Part shown: positions 35,420 through 44,164 of the stretch, one piece after another
Layout of the letters: each line of letters starts with the position of its first letter
Position numbering within the stretch: the first letter of the stretch is position 1
Source: Vogesella mureinivorans
GTDB lineage: Bacteria > Pseudomonadota > Gammaproteobacteria > Burkholderiales > Chromobacteriaceae
NCBI RefSeq assembly: GCF_007644035.1
Contig: NZ_VMTV02000577.1
Coordinates: 287,428-351,427 of the forward strand
Direction of reading: 5' to 3'
Length of the DNA stretch: 64,000 nucleotides
Translations under genes and position numbers: made by a program
The notes under the pieces: generated by a model
What the model saw: only the letters and a program-made list of their open reading frames with translations
The model's database searches: none
Told to the model about the DNA's origin: nothing

Positions 35420-38400
35420 TGGCCATTGACCTGCGGCCGCGTTCGCTAACCTGGATCATCATTCCGGCCTTGTTTGTGGTGCAGCTGCTGCTGTTTGGCA
35501 TTATTGCCTGGCAGAGTGTGCACATGATGCGCGAAATGGCGGTGGAGCAAACGCGTGTGCGCCTGGGCAGCCTGCAGGTAGAGCTGCGCGCCGCACTGGT
35601 GGCGCCCATGCTGGAGCGTGACTACAGCACGCTGCAGGAAATCACCGACGAGCTGACCCGCTCCAGCGACCTGGCCTACCTGGTGGTGCGTGATGGTGCC
35701 GGCAAGGTCATGGCCCGCAGCGGCATACAGATACAGCGCTTTACGCCCGACAGCGATATTGCCGGCAGCAACGACCCCTTGTTTGATACCCGCTTCCCGC
35801 TGACGCAAGGCGATGTACAGCTAGGTCTGCGCGTGGCAGAGGCGCGGCAGATTTTCCTGAACTTCATCCAGCGTACTGCGCCGATGGTGGTGGTAGCGGG
35901 CCTGCTGGCCACCGTGTGGATGGTATTGGTAACGTTGTGGATTGTGCGGCGGCTAAAGCGTCTGACCCAGGCAGCCGAGTCGCTTGGCCATGGCACTTTG
36001 TCGGTACGGGCGCCGGAAGATGGGGTAGACGAAGTTGGCCGCCTGGGCTTGGCCTTTAACCGTATGGCCGCGGCGGTACAGTCGGCTGACGAAAAGTGGG
36101 CCAAGAGCCAGCGCTTCACCGACATGCTGCTGCTAGCCATGCCGATGCCCGTGTTTTACAAAGATGCGCAAGGCCGCTACATGGGCTGTAACGATGCCTT
36201 TGCCCGTGTTACCGGCCTGAGCCGGCGTGATATCCGTGGCAAGGTGGCGGCCGAGCTATGGCCTGCCGAGTTGGCCGCATTGCACATGCGGCACGATGAG
36301 GCGCTCAACGCGGGCCTGGGGCATCAAGAGTATGCCGGCTTGCTGACCGACCAGCACGGCCTGCAGCGCCATGTGATTTTTTCCAAGGATGTGTTCTACG
36401 ACGATCTGGGCCAGATCGCCGGCATTATCGGCGCCTGGAACGATATTTCCGACCTGCGCCGGGTCGAAGGCAGATTGCAGTTACTGGCGGGGGTATTCAA
36501 GCACTCGCGTGAAGGCATTGTGATTGCCGATGCCAGCGGCAGGGTGGTGGATGTGAACCGTGCGCTGTGCGAGATCAGTGGTTTCGAGCGGGACGAAGTG
36601 GTCGGGCAAATGCCCAGCCACTTTTATTCTGGCCGGCATGACGACGATTTTTACCAGTCCATCCGTATCACCCTCAGCCAGAAAGGCCATTGGCAGGGCG
36701 AGGTGTGGAACCGGCGCAAGGACGGCAGCCTCTACCCCGTGCTGCTATCGATTTCCATCATTTACGACCAGCAGGGCCTGGTACGCCACTACATTGCCGT
36801 GTTTGCCGATATCACGGTGATGAAAGAGCAGGAAGCCCGGCTGGACCGCATGGCCCACCACGACCCGCTTACCCAGCTACCCAACCGCGTGTTGCTAGGC
36901 GACCGTATGCGGGTGGCCATTGCCCAGGCCAGCCGTAGTGGCCAATGGCTGGCGATCTGCTTTATGGACCTGGACGGTTTCAAACGCGTTAACGACCGCT
37001 ACGGCCATGATGTGGGTGATCAGCTGCTGATCAAGATTGCCGACCGTCTGCAGCAGACCATGCACGGTGGCGACACGGTGGCACGGCTGGGCGGCGATGA
37101 ATTCGCCCTGCTGTTATCCGGCCTGCCCGATATCGCCGCCTGCCATCAGACCCTGCACCAGATACTGGACACCGTCGCTCAGCCCTGCGATATCGGCGAT
37201 ATCCAGATACAAGTTTCCGCCAGTATCGGCGTTACCTTGTACCCGCAAGACGAGCAGGACGCCGATACCCTGCTGCGCCATGCCGACCAGGCCATGTACA
37301 AAGCCAAGGACCTGGGGCGCAATGGCTACCAGATTTTTGATGCCGAGCACGACCGCCTGAGCCGTAGCCGCCTGCAAAGCCTGCAGCGGCTGGAGCAGGC
37401 ACTGGTACAGGGCGAGCTGCAGCTGTATTACCAGCCCAAGGTCAATATGCGCGACGGCCAGATCGTGGGCATGGAAGCCTTGATGCGCTGGCACCACCCG
37501 CAGCGCGGTGTCCTGGCCCCCGGCGCGTTTCTGCCCGAGGCGGAAGACAGCCACCTGGATATCCGCCTGGGCGAGTGGGTGATCGCCACCGCACTACAAC
37601 AGATGGCGCAGTGGCGTGGCGAAGGGCGGGTACTGTCGGTCAGTGTGAATATTTCCGCCCACCACCTGCAGCAGTCTGATTTTGCCGCCCGCCTGGCCGG
37701 CTTGCTGGATGCCCACCCGGATGTGCCACGTGGCATGCTGGAAATCGAGGTACTGGAAAGCACCGCGCTGTCTGATGTAGAACACGTTGGCCGCCTGATG
37801 CAAACCTGTCAGGGGCTGGGGGTGCGTTTCTCGCTGGATGACTTCGGTACCGGCTACTCGTCTCTGCTGTATCTGAAACGCCTGCCGGCGGACAAACTCA
37901 AGATTGACCAGTCGTTTATTCGTGGCATGCACGAAAGCAGCGACGACCTGGCCATTGTGCAGGGCATTATCGGCCTGTCCGAAGCCTTCAACCGCGAGCT
38001 GGTCGCCGAAGGGGTAGAAACCGTCGAGCATGGCAGCCTGCTACTGCACCTGGGGTGTGATGTGGCACAGGGCTATGGCATAGCCAAACCCATGCCGGCT
38101 GGCGAGGTGGTGGCCTGGTGCCGTAGCTGGCATAGCCCGCAAGAATGGCTGGCGGCGCGCAAGCGCTGGTCGCAGGAAGACATCTTCCTGTTTGGCCTGG
38201 AGCTGAACCTGCGCAGCGCTTTGTCGCGCCTGCTGTCCTTGGCGCAGGAGCCGGGCGTGGCGGGCAGCTGGGTGGACGATGTTAGCGAGCGCTTCTTGCG
38301 CTGGTACGGTACCGACGGCCAGATGCGCTACGGTGGCCACGCCAGCTTTGCCCAGCTGGGCCAGCTGCAGTCTGCGCTGATGCTGCATTGCCAGCAGCTC

Positions 38401-38550
38401 TGGCAGGCCTGCCAGCTGGGCGACGATGAAGCGATCCAGCAGCATATTCCCGTGCTTCTTACCCTGCGCCAGCAGCACGAGCAGGCGGTGCATACCCTGC
38501 TATCGGGCATGCCCCAGCTGCGTGAAGACAAGTACAGCCTGCCCTTATAG
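35419..38550 (+). CDS. Membrane PAS-PAS-GGDEF-EAL protein (c-di-GMP turnover) with CZB-like C-terminus
   Basis: 1043 residues. TM1 (about 13-35), a periplasmic domain, TM2 (about 155-177), a HAMP region (RRLKRLTQAAESLGHGTL), then PAS (about 228-340) and PAS (about 350-465). GGDEF is intact (RLGGDEFALLL) with DPLTQLPNR. EAL is intact (QIVGMEALMRW, DDFGTGYSSLLYLKRL, KIDQSFI, AEGVET). The last 110 residues resemble a chemoreceptor zinc-binding (CZB) helix bundle (FLRWYGTDGQMRYGGH), but not all expected ligands are visible. Both catalytic motifs look functional, so net direction cannot be told. The gene overlaps the PhnD-like gene upstream. Its 3' end overlaps the convergent TlpA gene by six bases. 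Confidence 0.93.
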   Translation: MAIDLRPRSLTWIIIPALFVVQLLLFGIIAWQSVHMMREMAVEQTRVRLGSLQVELRAALVAPMLERDYSTLQEITDELTRSSDLAYLVVRDGAGKVMARSGIQIQRFTPDSDIAGSNDPLFDTRFPLTQGDVQLGLRVAEARQIFLNFIQRTAPMVVVAGLLATVWMVLVTLWIVRRLKRLTQAAESLGHGTLSVRAPEDGVDEVGRLGLAFNRMAAAVQSADEKWAKSQRFTDMLLLAMPMPVFYKDAQGRYMGCNDAFARVTGLSRRDIRGKVAAELWPAELAALHMRHDEALNAGLGHQEYAGLLTDQHGLQRHVIFSKDVFYDDLGQIAGIIGAWNDISDLRRVEGRLQLLAGVFKHSREGIVIADASGRVVDVNRALCEISGFERDEVVGQMPSHFYSGRHDDDFYQSIRITLSQKGHWQGEVWNRRKDGSLYPVLLSISIIYDQQGLVRHYIAVFADITVMKEQEARLDRMAHHDPLTQLPNRVLLGDRMRVAIAQASRSGQWLAICFMDLDGFKRVNDRYGHDVGDQLLIKIADRLQQTMHGGDTVARLGGDEFALLLSGLPDIAACHQTLHQILDTVAQPCDIGDIQIQVSASIGVTLYPQDEQDADTLLRHADQAMYKAKDLGRNGYQIFDAEHDRLSRSRLQSLQRLEQALVQGELQLYYQPKVNMRDGQIVGMEALMRWHHPQRGVLAPGAFLPEAEDSHLDIRLGEWVIATALQQMAQWRGEGRVLSVSVNISAHHLQQSDFAARLAGLLDAHPDVPRGMLEIEVLESTALSDVEHVGRLMQTCQGLGVRFSLDDFGTGYSSLLYLKRLPADKLKIDQSFIRGMHESSDDLAIVQGIIGLSEAFNRELVAEGVETVEHGSLLLHLGCDVAQGYGIAKPMPAGEVVAWCRSWHSPQEWLAARKRWSQEDIFLFGLELNLRSALSRLLSLAQEPGVAGSWVDDVSERFLRWYGTDGQMRYGGHASFAQLGQLQSALMLHCQQLWQACQLGDDEAIQQHIPVLLTLRQQHEQAVHTLLSGMPQLREDKYSLPL

Positions 38551-39033
38551 GCCGGCTAGTGTCTTGCTGAGTGTTTTCTCGTCGATAATGCCCAGCAGCT
38601 GCTTAACCGGCTTGCCCTGGGCATTCAGGATCACCGTATAAGGCAGGCCGCCACTCTTGTTGCCCAGCTCGCGCATGAGGCCAATACCGTCACCATCGCT
38701 CATCAGGATGGGGTAGCTCACCGGGGTCTGTTTCAGAAAAGCCTGCACCTGCTCCGGCTGGTCCAGCGCAATGCCTACCGTCTTGATGCCCTTGGGCGCC
38801 AGCTTGACCGACAGTGCCGACAGCATGGGCATTTCATGGCGGCACGGCGCGCACCAGGTCGCCCAGAAGTTCACCACGGTCACCCGCCCCTGAAAAGGGG
38901 CAAACGCGGCAGCCTGGCCACTCACCAGCGTTAGCTTGGCCTTGTCCAGTGGCCCGGCAGCCTGCGCAGGCAGGCTAAAACCCAGTGCAATCAGCAGCAG
39001 GCCGTGGCGTAGCAGCGTGGTGATGTTGTGCAT
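38545..39033 (-). CDS. TlpA-like thiol:disulfide protein, exported
   Basis: 162 residues. Signal peptide (about 1-26, ending LPAQAA) followed by a thioredoxin fold: VTVVNFWATWCAPCRHEMPM with active site WCAPC, then GIALDQPEQVQAFL and the cis-Pro region GGLPYTVILNAQGK. TlpA/ResA-type proteins are periplasmic reductants for cytochrome or protein thiols. The start at ATG 39031-39033 has GGAATAAAA upstream; the frame extends further but only through a non-signal-like sequence. The 3' end overlaps the convergent GGDEF-EAL gene by six bases. Confidence 0.88.
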   Translation of the reverse strand: MHNITTLLRHGLLLIALGFSLPAQAAGPLDKAKLTLVSGQAAAFAPFQGRVTVVNFWATWCAPCRHEMPMLSALSVKLAPKGIKTVGIALDQPEQVQAFLKQTPVSYPILMSDGDGIGLMRELGNKSGGLPYTVILNAQGKPVKQLLGIIDEKTLSKTLAGL

Positions 39034-39076
39034 TTTTATTCCATTTTGATAGTGAAAAGTTGTTAGATATCTGCAA

Positions 39077-39086
39077 GTTGGCCGCA
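39077..39086 (+). repeat. Window-wide 10-mer, intergenic copy
   Basis: Exact GTTGGCCGCA in the divergent region between the TlpA-like gene and the PfkB kinase gene (context CAAGTTGGCCGCAG). Confidence 0.8.
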
Positions 39087-39155
39087 GTTCGGCGCTGCCT
39101 TTAAACAAACGTTCATGATAAACTCGCCGATTACTTTTTTGTTTGCGCGCGAGTC

Positions 39156-40100
39156 ATGTCTATTCTCGTTTGCGGGGCGCTGGCCTACGACACCCTGTTC
39201 AATTTCGAAGATCGCTTCGATAACCATATCCTGCCCGATCAGCTGCACAAGATCTCCACCACGTTCAAGGTGCCCACCATGCGCCGCGAGTTTGGCGGCC
39301 CGGCAGGCAATATTGCCTACAGCCTGTGCCTGCTGGGCGAGAAGCCGCTGGTGATGGGTGCCGTGGGTGAGGACTTCGAGCCTTATCGCCAGCATCTCAA
39401 GCGCGCAGGCGTGGATGACCGCTTTATCCGCACCATTCGCGGGCAGTATACGTCGCAATGCTTTGGTATTGCCGACAAGGATGGCAACCAGCTGATGGCC
39501 TTTCACCCCGGCTCCATGGACCACGCTACCGTGAACCATATCGCGGACGTACCCGAGCCGGTACAGGTGGCCATCGTGTCGCCAGGTGGGCACGCCGCCT
39601 TTTTGCAGCACACCCGCGAGCTGCACGCCGCCGGTATTCCGTTCATTTTCGACCCGGGCCAGGAGCTGCCGCTGCTGTCGCGTGACGAGCTGAATGAAAT
39701 CGTGGAGCTGGCAACCTATGTAGCCATTAACGACTACGAAAGCGAGCTGATGCGCGAGCGCGCCGGCTTGCCGGTAGAGGTGCTGAAAGACAAGGTCAAA
39801 GCCTTGATCGTGACCCGCGGCTCCAAAGGTGCCGAAATCTACGTGGACGACACCATCCACCTGATTCCGCGCGTACAGATGCCCATCAAGCCGGTCGACC
39901 CGATGGGCTGTGGCGATGCCTTCCGCGCCGGCCTGCTATACGGTATCAAGCACGGCTACGACTGGAAGATCACCGGCCGCCTGGCCAATGTGCTGGGCGC
40001 CATCAAAGTCACCAGCCATGGCCCGCAGAACCATTTCTTTGACTGGGACAAGCTGAAGTCGCTGTACCAGCAGGCCTACGGCGACCCTTGGCCGCTGTAA
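39156..40100 (+). CDS. PfkB-family carbohydrate/nucleoside kinase (adenosine kinase-like)
   Basis: 314-residue kinase. It starts SILVCGALAYDTLFNFEDRF, has signature 1 FGGPAGNIAYSLCLLG, and signature 2 DPMGCGDAFRAGLLYG. The anion-hole motif thus reads GCGD where most PfkB proteins have GAGD; the catalytic Asp is kept. This form is common in the proteobacterial group annotated as adenosine kinase. A sugar substrate remains possible. It is monocistronic, with a strong hairpin after it (40132-40157). Confidence 0.85.
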   Translation: MSILVCGALAYDTLFNFEDRFDNHILPDQLHKISTTFKVPTMRREFGGPAGNIAYSLCLLGEKPLVMGAVGEDFEPYRQHLKRAGVDDRFIRTIRGQYTSQCFGIADKDGNQLMAFHPGSMDHATVNHIADVPEPVQVAIVSPGGHAAFLQHTRELHAAGIPFIFDPGQELPLLSRDELNEIVELATYVAINDYESELMRERAGLPVEVLKDKVKALIVTRGSKGAEIYVDDTIHLIPRVQMPIKPVDPMGCGDAFRAGLLYGIKHGYDWKITGRLANVLGAIKVTSHGPQNHFFDWDKLKSLYQQAYGDPWPL

Positions 40101-40131
40101 GAAATATCGTAGGTGTTGTACACACTGTTCA

Positions 40132-40157
40132 ATAAGGCACGCTTTGGCGTGCCTTAT
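40132..40157 (+). terminator. Terminator-like hairpin after the PfkB kinase gene
   Basis: Perfect 11-bp stem ATAAGGCACGC / GCGTGCCTTAT with loop TTTG. It lacks a T-run downstream, so termination would be inefficient or factor-assisted. Confidence 0.6.
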
Positions 40158-40383
40158 GCATTGTGACGCCTGCGCTCGCGTTGTCATCGGCTTTGTTGTC
40201 TTTAAAAATCAATAGTTTGGGTGGCTGTTGGCTGAGTCGGCACCGCTTGCCTGAAAAAATCCAGCATGATGCATGGCCATTTTCTTTTTGTGGCAAAGCG
40301 TCACAAAGTGATAACGGGGTTGAATAAGCCGCGCGGCGGCCCCACCATGCACCCATTACCGCTTTCCCCGCAGAAAGGGCACC

Positions 40384-41667
40384 ATGACCGTACCGCATTT
40401 GACCACCGCTTTGACCGGCCCTTTACTAGAGCTGGAAAGCCGCATTCTGCTAGCCCAGCCACATATCGAACACTGGTTCCGTAGCCAGTGGCACAACCAC
40501 GCTGCCCCGTTTTATGGCTCGGTAGACTTGCGCAACAGCGGTTTCAAACTGGCACCGGTGGACATGAACCTGTACCCGGGTGGCCATAACAACCTGAACC
40601 CCGAATTTCTGCCCTTGGCCGTGCAGGCAGCACAAAGCGCGGTAGACCGCGTCTGCCCCAAAGCCAAGAGCATTCTGCTGATCCCGGAAAACCATACCCG
40701 TAACACCTTCTACCTGCAGAACGTGGCGGCGCTGGTGCATATCTTCGAACAAGCCGGGCTGAAAGTGCGCCTGGGTACGCTGAACCCGGAGATTACAGAG
40801 CCTACCGCCCTGACGGCGGCCAACGGTGCCGTGGTCACCGTAGAGCCGCTGCAGCGCCGCGGTAGCCGCGTGGTGCTGGCCGACGGCTTCAGCCCGTGTA
40901 TCGTCCTGCTCAACAACGACCTGTCTGCCGGCCTGCCTGACGTGCTGGCTGGTATCGAGCAAAACCTGATGCCGCCGCTGCACGCCGGCTGGGCCGTGCG
41001 CCGCAAGACCAACCACTTTGCTGCTTACGACAAGGTAGCCACCGACTTTTCGCAGCTGATCTCCATCGACCCCTGGCTGATCAACCCCTATTTCAGCGCC
41101 GCCGGCGGCCTGGACTTTCACACCCGCCAGGGGGAAGACGCGCTGGCCGAGCACGTGGCGCAGATGCTGGACAAGATCCGCATCAAGTATCGCGAATACG
41201 GCATTACCCACGACCCGTACGTGATTGTGAAAGCCGATGCCGGTACCTACGGCATGGGCGTGATGAGCGTGAAGTCGCCGGAAGAGGTGATTGGCCTGAA
41301 CCGCAAAGCGCGCAACAAGATGTCGGTGGTAAAAGAAGGCCTGGAAGTGAGCGAGGTGATCGTGCAGGAAGGCGTGCACACCTTCGAATCCATCAACGAT
41401 GCCGTGGCCGAGCCTGTGGTGTACATGATGGACCGCTATGTGATCGGCGGCTTCTACCGCGTACATACCGGCCGTGGTGTAGACGAAAACCTGAACGCCC
41501 CGGGCATGCACTTTGTCCCGCTGTCGTTCGAGACGGCCTGCCTGCCAGACCATAAAGTCGGCCCCGATGCCCCGCCAAACCGCTTCTACGCCTACGGTGT
41601 GGTCGCGCGCCTGGCGCTGCTGGCCGCCTCACGCGAGCTGGAAGCCACCGACCCGGACGCCGAATAA
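40384..41667 (+). CDS. gshA: Glutamate-cysteine ligase (ATP-grasp type, proteobacterial short form)
   Basis: 427-residue enzyme making gamma-glutamylcysteine, the first step of glutathione synthesis. It belongs to the GshA family first recognised in acidithiobacilli and betaproteobacteria, unrelated to E. coli GshA. Segments: FYGSVDLRNSGFKLAPVDMN, LYPGGHNNLNPEF, LIPENHTRNTFYL, VIVKADAGTYGMGVMS and IGGFYRVHTGRG. AAAGGGCACC precedes the ATG. gshB follows after 33 bases that contain an extended copy of the window-wide repeat. Confidence 0.94.
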   Translation: MTVPHLTTALTGPLLELESRILLAQPHIEHWFRSQWHNHAAPFYGSVDLRNSGFKLAPVDMNLYPGGHNNLNPEFLPLAVQAAQSAVDRVCPKAKSILLIPENHTRNTFYLQNVAALVHIFEQAGLKVRLGTLNPEITEPTALTAANGAVVTVEPLQRRGSRVVLADGFSPCIVLLNNDLSAGLPDVLAGIEQNLMPPLHAGWAVRRKTNHFAAYDKVATDFSQLISIDPWLINPYFSAAGGLDFHTRQGEDALAEHVAQMLDKIRIKYREYGITHDPYVIVKADAGTYGMGVMSVKSPEEVIGLNRKARNKMSVVKEGLEVSEVIVQEGVHTFESINDAVAEPVVYMMDRYVIGGFYRVHTGRGVDENLNAPGMHFVPLSFETACLPDHKVGPDAPPNRFYAYGVVARLALLAASRELEATDPDAE

Positions 41668-41675
41668 GCGCCCGC

Positions 41676-41685
41676 TGCGGCCAAC
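41676..41685 (-). repeat. Window-wide repeat, extended copy between gshA and gshB
   Basis: Plus strand CTGCGGCCAACCTTGA; reads TCAAGGTTGGCCGCAG on the minus strand, one of seven copies with the full AAGGTTGGCCGCA form. It lies in the 33-base gap before the gshB ribosome binding site. Confidence 0.85.
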
Positions 41686-41700
41686 CTTGAGAGCAAAGCT

Positions 41701-42654
41701 ATGCAGATACTGTTTATTGCCGACCCGCTGGAAAGCTTCAAGATCCACAAGGACACCACCTACGCCATGATGGAAGAGGCGCATGCGCGCAATCACGCCA
41801 TCTGGTTTTGCGAGGCAGGCGAGCTGTATGTCGAGGGCGGCCGCATTCTGACCGAAGCCCGCCCGGTAACGTTTACCGGCCTGGGTGGCAAGGAGTGGTT
41901 CAAGAAAGGCAACAGCCAGCGCATGCCATTGCAGGGGTTTACGGCGGTGGTGATGCGTAAAGACCCGCCGTTTGACCTGGAATACCTGTACGCCACCCAG
42001 CTCTTGACGCTGGCCGAGGCAGAAGGCGCCCGCGTCTTCAATAAGGGCCAGGCGCTGCGTGACTTTAACGAAAAACTGGCAATCCTGAATTTCCCCGAGC
42101 AAACCGCGCCCACCATGGTGACCTCGCGCCCGGACCGGCTGAAACGCTTTGTGCGCCAGCATCAGGACGCCATTCTCAAACCGTTGGACGGCATGGGTGG
42201 CAGCGGTATTTTCCGCGTGACGCCAGACGACCCGAACCTGAACGTGATCATTGAAACCGTAAGCCAGCACGGTACACAAACCGTGATGGCGCAGCGTTAC
42301 ATTCCGGAAATCCGCGAAGGCGACAAGCGCGTACTGGTGATTGACGGCGTACCGGTGGACTACTGCCTGGCGCGTATTCCGCAGGGGGGCGAAACCCGTG
42401 GCAACCTGGCAGCCGGTGGCCGTGGCGAAGCCCGCCCACTGACCGAGCGCGACCGGGAAATCGTCGCAGCGCTGGCACCCGAGCTCAAGCGGCGCGGTAT
42501 TTTGCTGGCGGGCCTGGACGTGATTGGCAACTATCTTACCGAGGTAAATGTCACCAGCCCGACATGCTTCCGCGAGATCATGGATCAGGCGGGCATTAAC
42601 GTGGCAGCGTTGTTTATCGATGCGCTGGAGCGTGCCTCCGGCCACGTGGCCTGA
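41701..42654 (+). CDS. gshB: Glutathione synthetase
   Basis: 317-residue ATP-grasp enzyme adding glycine to gamma-glutamylcysteine. Family segments: [87 protein letters not shown], and [12 protein letters not shown] near the end. The length is that of E. coli GshB. Its stop overlaps the apbE start (TGATG). Confidence 0.97.
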   Translation: MQILFIADPLESFKIHKDTTYAMMEEAHARNHAIWFCEAGELYVEGGRILTEARPVTFTGLGGKEWFKKGNSQRMPLQGFTAVVMRKDPPFDLEYLYATQLLTLAEAEGARVFNKGQALRDFNEKLAILNFPEQTAPTMVTSRPDRLKRFVRQHQDAILKPLDGMGGSGIFRVTPDDPNLNVIIETVSQHGTQTVMAQRYIPEIREGDKRVLVIDGVPVDYCLARIPQGGETRGNLAAGGRGEARPLTERDREIVAALAPELKRRGILLAGLDVIGNYLTEVNVTSPTCFREIMDQAGINVAALFIDALERASGHVA

Positions 42655-43712
42655 TGCGCCACGGGTGTTGGCGATGGGCGGCTACGGCCGCCTTTGTCGT
42701 TTCTGCGCTGGCTGGCTGCAGCCCGCAGCCGGAAGCCTGGCAGCAGGAAAGCTTTGTGTTTGGCACCCGCGTGGTGCTGACTGTTTACGATGCCGACCAC
42801 ACCAAGGCACAAGCGGCCATGGCGCAGGTGCTAGGCGATCTGGACCAGCTGCACCAGCGCCTGCACGCCTGGCAGGCGGCGGGGGAGGTGCATGCGGCCA
42901 ACCAGGCCATCGCCGCCGGCGAGCCGTTCAAGGCATCGCCCGAGCTAGACGAGCTGATTACGCTAGGCCAGCAGCTGGAACAACAAAGCGGGCAGCTGTT
43001 CTCGCCCGCCATTGGCGCCATGGTGGCTGCCTGGGGCTTTCATGCCGACCAGTACGCTGCCCGTCTGCCAGCGGCGCAGGTGTTGTCTGATCTGGCTAGC
43101 GCACGGCCACGCATGGCAGACCTGCTGCGCCAGCCGGATGGCCGCTGGCTCAGCCGTAACCCGGCAGTACAGCTGGACTTTGGCGGCATGGCCAAAGGCT
43201 GGGCGCTGGACCGTAGCCGGGCCATGCTGCTTAAGGCTGGCATCAGCTCGGCATTGTTAAATATCGGCGGTAACATCATTGCGCTGGGGAGCAAGCCCGG
43301 TGGCGAGCCGTGGCGGGTAGGCTTGCGCCACCCGCGCCAGGCAGATGCCATGGCCACGCTGGCACTGGCCGACGGCGAGGCGGTGGGTACCTCGGGCGAC
43401 TACCAGCGCTTTTTCCAGCTGCAGGGCAGGCGCTATTGCCACCTGATCGACCCGCGCGATGCGCAAAGCCGCTGCCAAGTACAATCCGTGTCCGTATTAA
43501 GCCGCGCGGGGCCGCATGCTGGTTTGCTGTCCGATGTGGCCTCCAAACCGCTGTATTTTGCAGGCCCGGCGGCTGCGGCAGGCTACGCCAGCCGTTTTGG
43601 TCTGGCAGGCTGGCTGTTAATCGATTCACGCGGCGAAGCCTGGCTGCCGCAGGCTTTTGATAAGCGGCTGCAGTGGCCGCTGCAACCTACCCGTATTCAT
43701 CACACAGGATGA
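42654..43712 (+). CDS. apbE: FAD:protein FMN transferase ApbE, lipoprotein
   Basis: 352 residues with a lipoprotein signal (SALAGC, Cys near residue 22). The enzyme attaches FMN to Thr in flavoproteins such as NqrB/NqrC or RnfG. ApbE segments: FVFGTRVVLTVYDAD, QLDFGGMAKGWALDRSR, LLNIGGNIIALGS, VGTSGDYQRFF and HLIDPRDAQS. The flavoprotein targets are not in this window. It lies in a tight gshA-gshB-apbE-dgkA run, overlapping gshB by one base. Confidence 0.92.
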   Translation: MRHGCWRWAATAAFVVSALAGCSPQPEAWQQESFVFGTRVVLTVYDADHTKAQAAMAQVLGDLDQLHQRLHAWQAAGEVHAANQAIAAGEPFKASPELDELITLGQQLEQQSGQLFSPAIGAMVAAWGFHADQYAARLPAAQVLSDLASARPRMADLLRQPDGRWLSRNPAVQLDFGGMAKGWALDRSRAMLLKAGISSALLNIGGNIIALGSKPGGEPWRVGLRHPRQADAMATLALADGEAVGTSGDYQRFFQLQGRRYCHLIDPRDAQSRCQVQSVSVLSRAGPHAGLLSDVASKPLYFAGPAAAAGYASRFGLAGWLLIDSRGEAWLPQAFDKRLQWPLQPTRIHHTG

Positions 43713-43714
43713 TC

Positions 43715-44098
43715 ATGAGTCCGCACCAGGAAAGCCCGTTCAAGGGAAAAACCGGCGTAAAACGCCTGATCAATGCTTTTGGCTACTCGCTGGACGGTTT
43801 GCGTGCCGCCTACCGGCACGAAGATGCTTTCCGGCAGCTGACCTTGCTGGCCATCGTGCTGATTCCACTGGCCTTGTTTGTGGTGCCGGCCACGCCGCTG
43901 GCGCGCGCACTGCTGGTGGCCAGCTCGCTGGCAACGCTGATTATCGAGCTATTCAATTCGGCAATTGAAGCGGCGGTGGATCACACCTCGCTGGAGCGCC
44001 ACCCGCTAGCCAAGCGCGCCAAGGATATGGGCAGCGCTGCCCAGCTGCTGGGCCTGGTGAACCTGGCGCTGGTTTGGGGCCTGGTGCTGTTTGGCTAG
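43715..44098 (+). CDS. dgkA: Diacylglycerol kinase DgkA
   Basis: 127-residue trimeric inner-membrane kinase that recycles diacylglycerol to phosphatidic acid. Three hydrophobic helices. The catalytic and metal residues fall in YSLDGLRAAYRHEDAFRQ and ELFNSAIEAAVDHTSLERHP with KRAKDMGSAAQLL. ATG 43715 has AGGA five bases upstream; ATG 43709 would be too close to it. It follows the apbE stop by two bases. Confidence 0.94.
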   Translation: MSPHQESPFKGKTGVKRLINAFGYSLDGLRAAYRHEDAFRQLTLLAIVLIPLALFVVPATPLARALLVASSLATLIIELFNSAIEAAVDHTSLERHPLAKRAKDMGSAAQLLGLVNLALVWGLVLFG

Positions 44099-44164
44099 CC
44101 ACAATACCTCTCGCTGCGGAGCGAGCTTGTGCCTTCAGGCTGCATGACCGGGCTGGGCAAATGC

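Noticed and set aside
40288-40306. CRP-like site TTGTGGCAAAGCGTCACAA upstream of gshA
   Set aside because: The half-site spacing is one base too long for a CRP/FNR site and one half is imperfect.
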